Assembly (NCBI GenBank): GCA_036924285.1
Contig: JAYKYS010000010.1
Coordinates: forward strand, 15,289,001-15,353,000
DNA from: Asterella californica
Lineage: Eukaryota; Streptophyta; Marchantiopsida; Marchantiales; Aytoniaceae
Reading direction: 5' to 3'
Length of the DNA stretch: 64,000 nucleotides
Part shown: positions 59,442 to 64,000 of the stretch, one piece after another
Position numbering within the stretch: the stretch's first letter is position 1
Layout: the number at the start of each line of letters is the position of its first letter
Made by a program: the position numbers and the translations under genes
The notes under the pieces: model-generated
Told to the model about the DNA's origin: nothing
Seen by the model: only the letters and a program-made list of their open reading frames with translations
The model's database searches: none

Positions 59442-61141
59442 TTGCCTAATCCCGCTCCCACTGAGCTCATCTATCCCCTACTAGGACGGTCAAGGTAAGG
59501 GCAACCTGTACCTGCCATCACCACAGGTAGCCTCTCACGATCTGTTGGTCGTCACTCCAACCGCACCGTGAGAGAGACAAAGATAGTCTGACTGGTCCAC
59601 AATTCCAGCCTCACTACCGAAAGCACACTGGAGTGAACTCACTCCGGAAATCAAGCGCCAACACAAGCAAACACGGCGCACAACCAGGAAGCAGAATATG
59701 GATGGGTTCCAACCACAAGAAGTCCAAACGATAACCCTCCACACTCAAACATTCACATAAAGAGAAACCCAGTCCCACCCGTACTGACGTCTCCTCGTCG
59801 GTGACCACATGCACAATATATGATCACCAACTGTCGTAATTGACACTAGAGGTCACTAACTAGATGTCCACACCTCTAGTAGCTCCAAAAACATCCACGT
59901 GGTAGCTCTACTAGCTCACCCAAGACAACTGCCACCAATTGTCTCTTTACACGTCTCTACGGTATAGGCAAGCACTACCACAACTATAGCTTACCCCTAA
60001 TACTATGGGGTCGCCCTACCACTCCTCTAGGGACGTGCAAGAAGGTCTCTTACTACCTTATACAAGTCCATAAGTACTTGCACGCATCCCTGTAGGACAC
60101 CAAGAGCTATTGGTCTAGTGGTAAAGCCAAAGCTAAGACTACAGAGTTAGGAGTCCAGGTCCATGAATAGTGTTGGGATGGGTGACCAGCTGGTTTTACA
60201 CTTCCCACACAATTGGAACTTGGATACCTCTCTCACGCACGCCAGCAAGCTGGCCTGCGGCGAACGCGGGCTCGGGCTCATGCTCAAGCTCAGTTCCGCT
60301 CCGCCTCCGCAGTCACGCACCTCTGCTCCTCGAAGCCTCTAAACCTCTAAACGCCTCCTAACACGCACTCCACACCTCGACACTCCCGCTCACTCTCCGC
60401 TCCGCTCCGCTTGAAGTAGAGTAGAACAGGTACAACACACCAGAAGAGGCTCGGCTCCACCTCGAATTGCAGAAGATTACACCAAAAGAGACTCCAAAAC
60501 AGCAAAAACAGCTTGCGGGTGCACACGGGTGACCAAAATCTGACGTAAAACAGCAAGAACACCAACGTCAACCCGAACAACACCACAACAGATTCACAAA
60601 TGTACAATACACACTTCGCAAATGCACATACACACAAGAAAACTCCTAAACTCGAGTTTCCACACGAAATTGCACCAAAATCTGACGTAACTAACCTTTT
60701 GATACTTTCGGGTGACACGGCAGCGAACTTCGACATGCCATAACTTCTTCAATCCTTGGCCAAACTCCACGAAACTTAGTGCACTAGAATCATCTCTCAA
60801 ATGCGCTTCCAAAGAGCCCACTCCGATCTGACATTGACAAGTACTCCGTCTGCCACGCCCAAACGCGCAATCCGGCTCCAACAAGACACTTCAAGAACAT
60901 TCCGCAAAATTTCTGCAGCGCTTCCGCATGACAGAAATCTCCACTCGACCCCAACAACAGCAAATCGATCTGCGACCAGCAATGTAGCATGCGCCCACAC
61001 ACCTCGATCACAGCTCCAAACAATCAAGCACGAACAGCAACGCCCGAAGATACCAGCGGACGATTTCAGATTTCAGATTTCAGATCAGCGAGCTCTTACT
61101 GAACTCCGCCTCGACCTCATCACGGAGTTCTTCGAGTAATC
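59442..61141 (-). other. gypsy 5' leader (long, non-coding)
   Basis: About 1.7 kb between the right LTR and gag. No primer-binding site complementary to a common tRNA was recognised next to the LTR. It contains a pol III-like motif cluster at 60101-60195 on the plus strand. Frames such as 60347-60736 are low complexity. Confidence 0.5.
60101..60195 (+). repeat. tRNA/5S-like pol III promoter motifs in the leader
   Basis: TGGTCTAGTGGTAAAGC (60111 on) is a good tRNA A box, GGAGTCCAGGTCC (60150-60162) a weak B box at normal spacing, and TTGGGATGGGTGACCAGCTGG (about 60173-60193) resembles the 5S rRNA C-box region. It could be a SINE head inserted in the element. Confidence 0.4.
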
Positions 61142-61428
61142 TGAATAGAGAAATTACCATCTCCAACACTACAACAAAGATTACTCACAAATGATCAAGC
61201 CAAACCCACTCTAAACGCGAAGAGAATCCGGATTACACTCAACTAGACTATCCACCATAGCCTGGAGCTTGAAGGCTCAACTCGAAGAACTAAGGCCTCC
61301 AGCCCTACCTGCGAAGTATACCCCTAGTGGGCTCTCCCACCAACTCGCCCTGACGGCACTAATGGCCTTACCGGGATGCGCCACTTCGCACTCGGTCAAC
61401 CTAGTCGAGGTGCCAAACTGACCTGACA
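61142..61428. repeat. right LTR of the gypsy element
   Basis: TGAATAGAGAAATTACC to CAAACTGACCTGACA; about ten differences from the left LTR. Confidence 0.9.
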
Positions 61429-61823
61429 CGACTGCACAGTGCAGTCTACATACTTATTTTTCATTCGTGAATGAATTATAATCATCCAGCTAAAGCTCAA
61501 TTATGCATGTGTTTCTACCGAGTCGAGGTATTACTGTACACTCACGGATGAATGTTCTCAGTTCCAAAGATCACAAATCACAATGTCACAATCCATTACT
61601 GTCTTCAAAAGTTCACGTAAGTATCAGTTCATTAGTTACAACACGCTCGGAGAAAAATGCATGCATCAGGCCTTTGGCTGTGGGAGAGACCTGGAGTTCA
61701 CCACATACTTTTTCTTCATGACAACAAAGATCAACAATGCAAAATTCCCAGAGTCATTCTTTCTGAATTTTTCATTCATGAAGCACAAGTGAACCGAAGT
61801 TTCTTTCAAGACAAACTACTTGT

Positions 61824-61870
61824 AACGCCAATGGGTCTCGAACCCACCAAGCCCCCATATGGATGACGTT
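61824..61870 (-). repeat. tRNA T-arm-like hairpin (SINE-like)
   Basis: The minus strand reads GTGGG-TTCGAGA-CCCAT, a classic T-arm with B box. It is enclosed by AACGTCA/TGGCGTT, which can pair like an acceptor stem. D and anticodon arms are absent, so it is not a functional tRNA. Confidence 0.35.
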
Positions 61871-62076
61871 TCGTAGAAGCTGAAGCTCCTGCGATCCGCT
61901 AGTCGGGATGCAAATATGCCTAGTATATTTTACAATGCAATAGAATGAACAGCAAAATGTCATATCAAAGGCGATTATGAATGCAAAACAAGAGCAAACG
62001 TACAGCCAAGTACAAAACAATGCATAGAACAAGTGGATACTACAAAACAGTGCCGAGAACAAGTGGATACTGCAAA

Positions 62077-62316
62077 TCACTCTAACATTTTGAAGCCATA
62101 AAAGCTTTCTCCTTCCTCAGACCAAGTTGATTTCACTGCGCTAATCAGAATCTCAGGCAACTCCTTGCGGTCGCTGTAACCAAGACAAAGAGCCAAAGCG
62201 CGATACACTTGGAAGTGTTTTTTATTCAATGTCACCTCAATAAAAGAAGTTGCACCACATGATAAGAGAAAGGTCTCGTTCTCGATAGCGATTGGCATGT
62301 CAAATGCAATCTTCAA
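62077..62316 (-). CDS. C-terminal exon of the unrecognised gene family (copy 2)
   Basis: Reads FLLSCGATSFIEVTLNKKHF, QVYRALALCLGYSDRKELPE and ISAVKSTWSEEGESFYGF, then stop. It aligns residue for residue with 10309-10560 and 63570-63923, with conserved (F/Q)-VY--L-LCLG---ELP--L-AAVK--W. Preceded by a pyrimidine-rich stretch and AG near 62310, so probably a terminal exon. It lies on the strand opposite copy 3, 1.4 kb away. No function known. Confidence 0.5.
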   Translation of the reverse strand: MKIAFDMPIAIENETFLLSCGATSFIEVTLNKKHFQVYRALALCLGYSDRKELPEILISAVKSTWSEEGESFYGFKMLE

Positions 62317-62319
62317 GTA

Positions 62320-63560
62320 GGCATCAAAAAAGATAGAAAACTATAGTCAGATGTCCAGTGAAAGAAAGTGGCTTTTCCAGCTTACTCCCACTTACTCGTC
62401 AGAAACCATCCGCACCTCCATTACAATCCCATTTGACACTCGCTGTATAACTAACTTGACTAGTCAGGTTGTAAGTCCCAAACGCCCGAACTGAGACACC
62501 AAACGGCTTGCAGCCAAGATGCAAGTAATGTTGAAGTGTAATGACTGTCAAGTACAATCAAGAAAGTGTTCTCGTTATAACCTCGCCCAACACACAAGTT
62601 TATAGAAAGCTTGCACACATATTGTCGAAAGCTTGCACACAGACCCCACACCAAGTACACCCTCCGCACACAAATGAGTGGGGCAAAAACCTTTTCTTGA
62701 CCAAGAGAAATCAGCAAAGAACGATGGCCAGCCAACAGAAGTCAGAAAAGAACGATGGTCAACAGCTTGTCAAAAGCTTGCACTTGACGTTGCCTTGATC
62801 AAATCCACCAAAGAGACCTCAGCCGCGCAAGAATCTTCGTAACAAAAATCGCGAGTCTTAGATATCACACAGAACTGCAGAGACCGCAGCCGAGAAGAAA
62901 CAATACACGAAGATTACCGCACCCAAGTTTCTAGAAACAAGTGTCTCACTGTAGCTCGTTATCAAATTCGAGACAGGAAGTGGATTCATGAAAATCCTAT
63001 AGTTCAAGTAGCTCGATTCCACAACACGCGCGTTCAAGCTGTGAAGCGATGGAAAAAGATCGGGAGGCAGGTAGGCAGGCAGACAGACGAAAACAGACGG
63101 GAGGTAGACAGGCAGCATGAACAAACAAAGAAGGCGGTAAAAGAGAGAGGCGGGAGGTAAGCTTACCCTACGATGCACAACATTCAGGTGTTGTCAGCAT
63201 ATCCACATCATTCTGGAAGGAGGAATACAAAATAGAAGACGACGATTTGAATTATAGATATAGCTGTTCATTTATGTGATGACTCGAATGAGTATTTGTG
63301 CGGTGTTAACGAAGAGTGAGTTATGTTGCATAGGCCACAATGTTTTTCCAACCAGGATTGTATTTCTACATCGCTGATCTGCATTTTCTTTGTGCAAAAA
63401 CTGCTCTATCAGTCAAGAGCGGGCAGCGATTTCTTCGGGCTTGATTATACAATGATTTTGAGCGAAATCTTTAGACAGCGGTCCATTGTGCTATCAACTG
63501 CTTAGTTTGTGATGTTCTCGAGTTTGAGCGGCTATTATGACGATTATAGTTGAATGACAC
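62320..63560. other. spacer between the two family exons
   Basis: No exon recognised. GGCAGGTAGGCAGGCAGACAG-type short repeats at about 63063-63115. CTTGCACAC and GTCAGAAAAGAACGATGG-like duplications around 62610-62760. Confidence 0.35.
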
Positions 63561-63569
63561 GAGGAAGAT

Positions 63570-63923
63570 GTGCTAGACGACGGAGGTTACTGGACTATCC
63601 TCAACGGACTGTGGGAGGAAGAACGGGTTGTTCATCCTTCTGAGCTTTGCTCTTCATTTCATGTGCCTGCAGCTGTTGTTGCTAGTGCTAGTAATCGTAC
63701 AAATATGGCAGTTGGTTTTGACGACGATCTGTGGTTGCTTGCTTGTGCTTGCTATAATTTTTCCATGGAAGACCCGGACCGGCAATGTGATCAAGTATAT
63801 CATGATCTGACTTTGTGTCTTGGCTTCAGAGTTCGCACCGAGTTGCCGGCAAAACTAGAGGCTGCGGTGAAGAACCAATGGAGTAATCTAAGAGAGACAC
63901 TTGTAAGTTATCAACCTAATTGA
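63570..63923 (+). CDS. unrecognised gene family (copy 3), C-terminal part
   Basis: The 117-codon frame starts MLDDGGYWTILNGLWEEE and ends LLACACYNFSMEDPDRQC, QVYHDLTLCLGFRVRTELPA and LEAAVKNQWSNLRETLVSYQ. The last 65 residues align with copies 1 and 2, and all three stop at the same point. This copy has the longest visible N-terminal part and no internal stop. The start is uncertain because upstream exons may exist. Function unknown. Confidence 0.55.
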   Translation: MLDDGGYWTILNGLWEEERVVHPSELCSSFHVPAAVVASASNRTNMAVGFDDDLWLLACACYNFSMEDPDRQCDQVYHDLTLCLGFRVRTELPAKLEAAVKNQWSNLRETLVSYQPN

Positions 63924-64000
63924 TTGTTGTATTACTGCTTTTGTCCAAGAATGAAAGCCTCCTCTCTATGAGGTGAGACCTTCATTCTTGCGAAGTAGAT

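Larger units (their letters stand above)
51648..61428 (-). mobile_element. Ty3/gypsy LTR retrotransposon carrying a C5-DNA methyltransferase and a PHD finger (rearranged, dead)
   Basis: Two direct LTRs of 288 and 287 bp bound about 9.2 kb of internal sequence. On the minus strand the order is gag with two zinc knuckles, aspartic protease, C5-cytosine methyltransferase, reverse transcriptase, RNase H and the integrase HHCC finger. The integrase core, C-terminal part and PHD finger follow in inverted orientation (52019-53211). The LTRs differ at about ten sites. Many TGG to TGA/TAG and CGA to TGA changes plus frameshifts disable it. No target duplication is seen (left flank AATA, right flank CGACT), consistent with rearrangement at the left end. 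The methyltransferase is the unusual cargo; related retroelements with such domains are, to my knowledge, reported from charophyte algae and dinoflagellates. Confidence 0.88.

Noticed and set aside
60347..60736. 129-codon minus-strand frame in the gypsy leader
   Set aside because: Cys/Phe/Leu/Val-rich low-complexity translation with no motif; lies in a non-coding leader.
61824..61870. tRNA gene on the minus strand
   Set aside because: T-arm and acceptor-like pairing only; D and anticodon arms are missing.

Overview
The window comes from a plant-lineage (streptophyte) nuclear genome. The evidence is a plastid-type ribose-5-phosphate isomerase remnant with GT-AG introns, a plant-type VMS1/ANKZF1 gene whose eight exons join cleanly, and an intronless RsmE gene with an N-terminal extension that looks like a transit peptide. 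The families present (a gypsy polyprotein of a non-seed-plant style, Kolobok-like and PIF/Harbinger transposases) suggest a charophyte alga, bryophyte or other non-seed plant. The species cannot be fixed from sequence alone.

Only two host genes look intact: rsmE (15731-16750) and VMS1/ANKZF1 (18381-23062). They sit in one gene island. The rest is transposons in different stages of decay, gene fragments and AT-rich spacer.

Layout. 0-5 kb: a PIF/Harbinger transposase cut by the window edge, a 125-bp hairpin-rich tandem array, then a six-exon RPI pseudogene on the minus strand that the array truncates. 5-9 kb: short repeats and a first decayed Kolobok-like transposase. 9-13.9 kb: spacer with one exon of an unrecognised family. 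13.9-15.5 kb: a LINE-like remnant. 15.7-23.1 kb: the host gene island. 23-40 kb: spacer with a promoter-like module, a decayed ORF of unknown origin, dispersed GC-rich repeats, hairpins and a SINE-like copy. 40.6-43 kb: a two-gene PIF/Harbinger element (transposase plus Myb-like protein). 43.3-45.2 kb: a 1-kb element with about 170-bp inverted termini, and a solo LTR. 46.5 kb: a second SINE-like copy. 49.1-51.5 kb: a second Kolobok-like transposase with a SAP-like insert. 51.6-61.4 kb: a Ty3/gypsy element. 61.4-64 kb: two more copies of the unrecognised exon family.

The most notable item is the 9.8-kb Ty3/gypsy element. Between protease and reverse transcriptase it carries a C5-cytosine DNA methyltransferase domain with motifs I, IV (PCQ), VI (ENV), VIII and IX/X. 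A PHD finger follows the integrase. This copy is dead: it has frameshifts, stops, and an inverted integrase-PHD segment with a perfect 22-bp foldback at one junction and a local templated duplication at the other. The stops examined are mostly TGG to TGA/TAG, CGA to TGA and CAG to TAG, as expected from deamination of methylated cytosines. Exons and domains were found by reading translations in all frames; no database search was possible.
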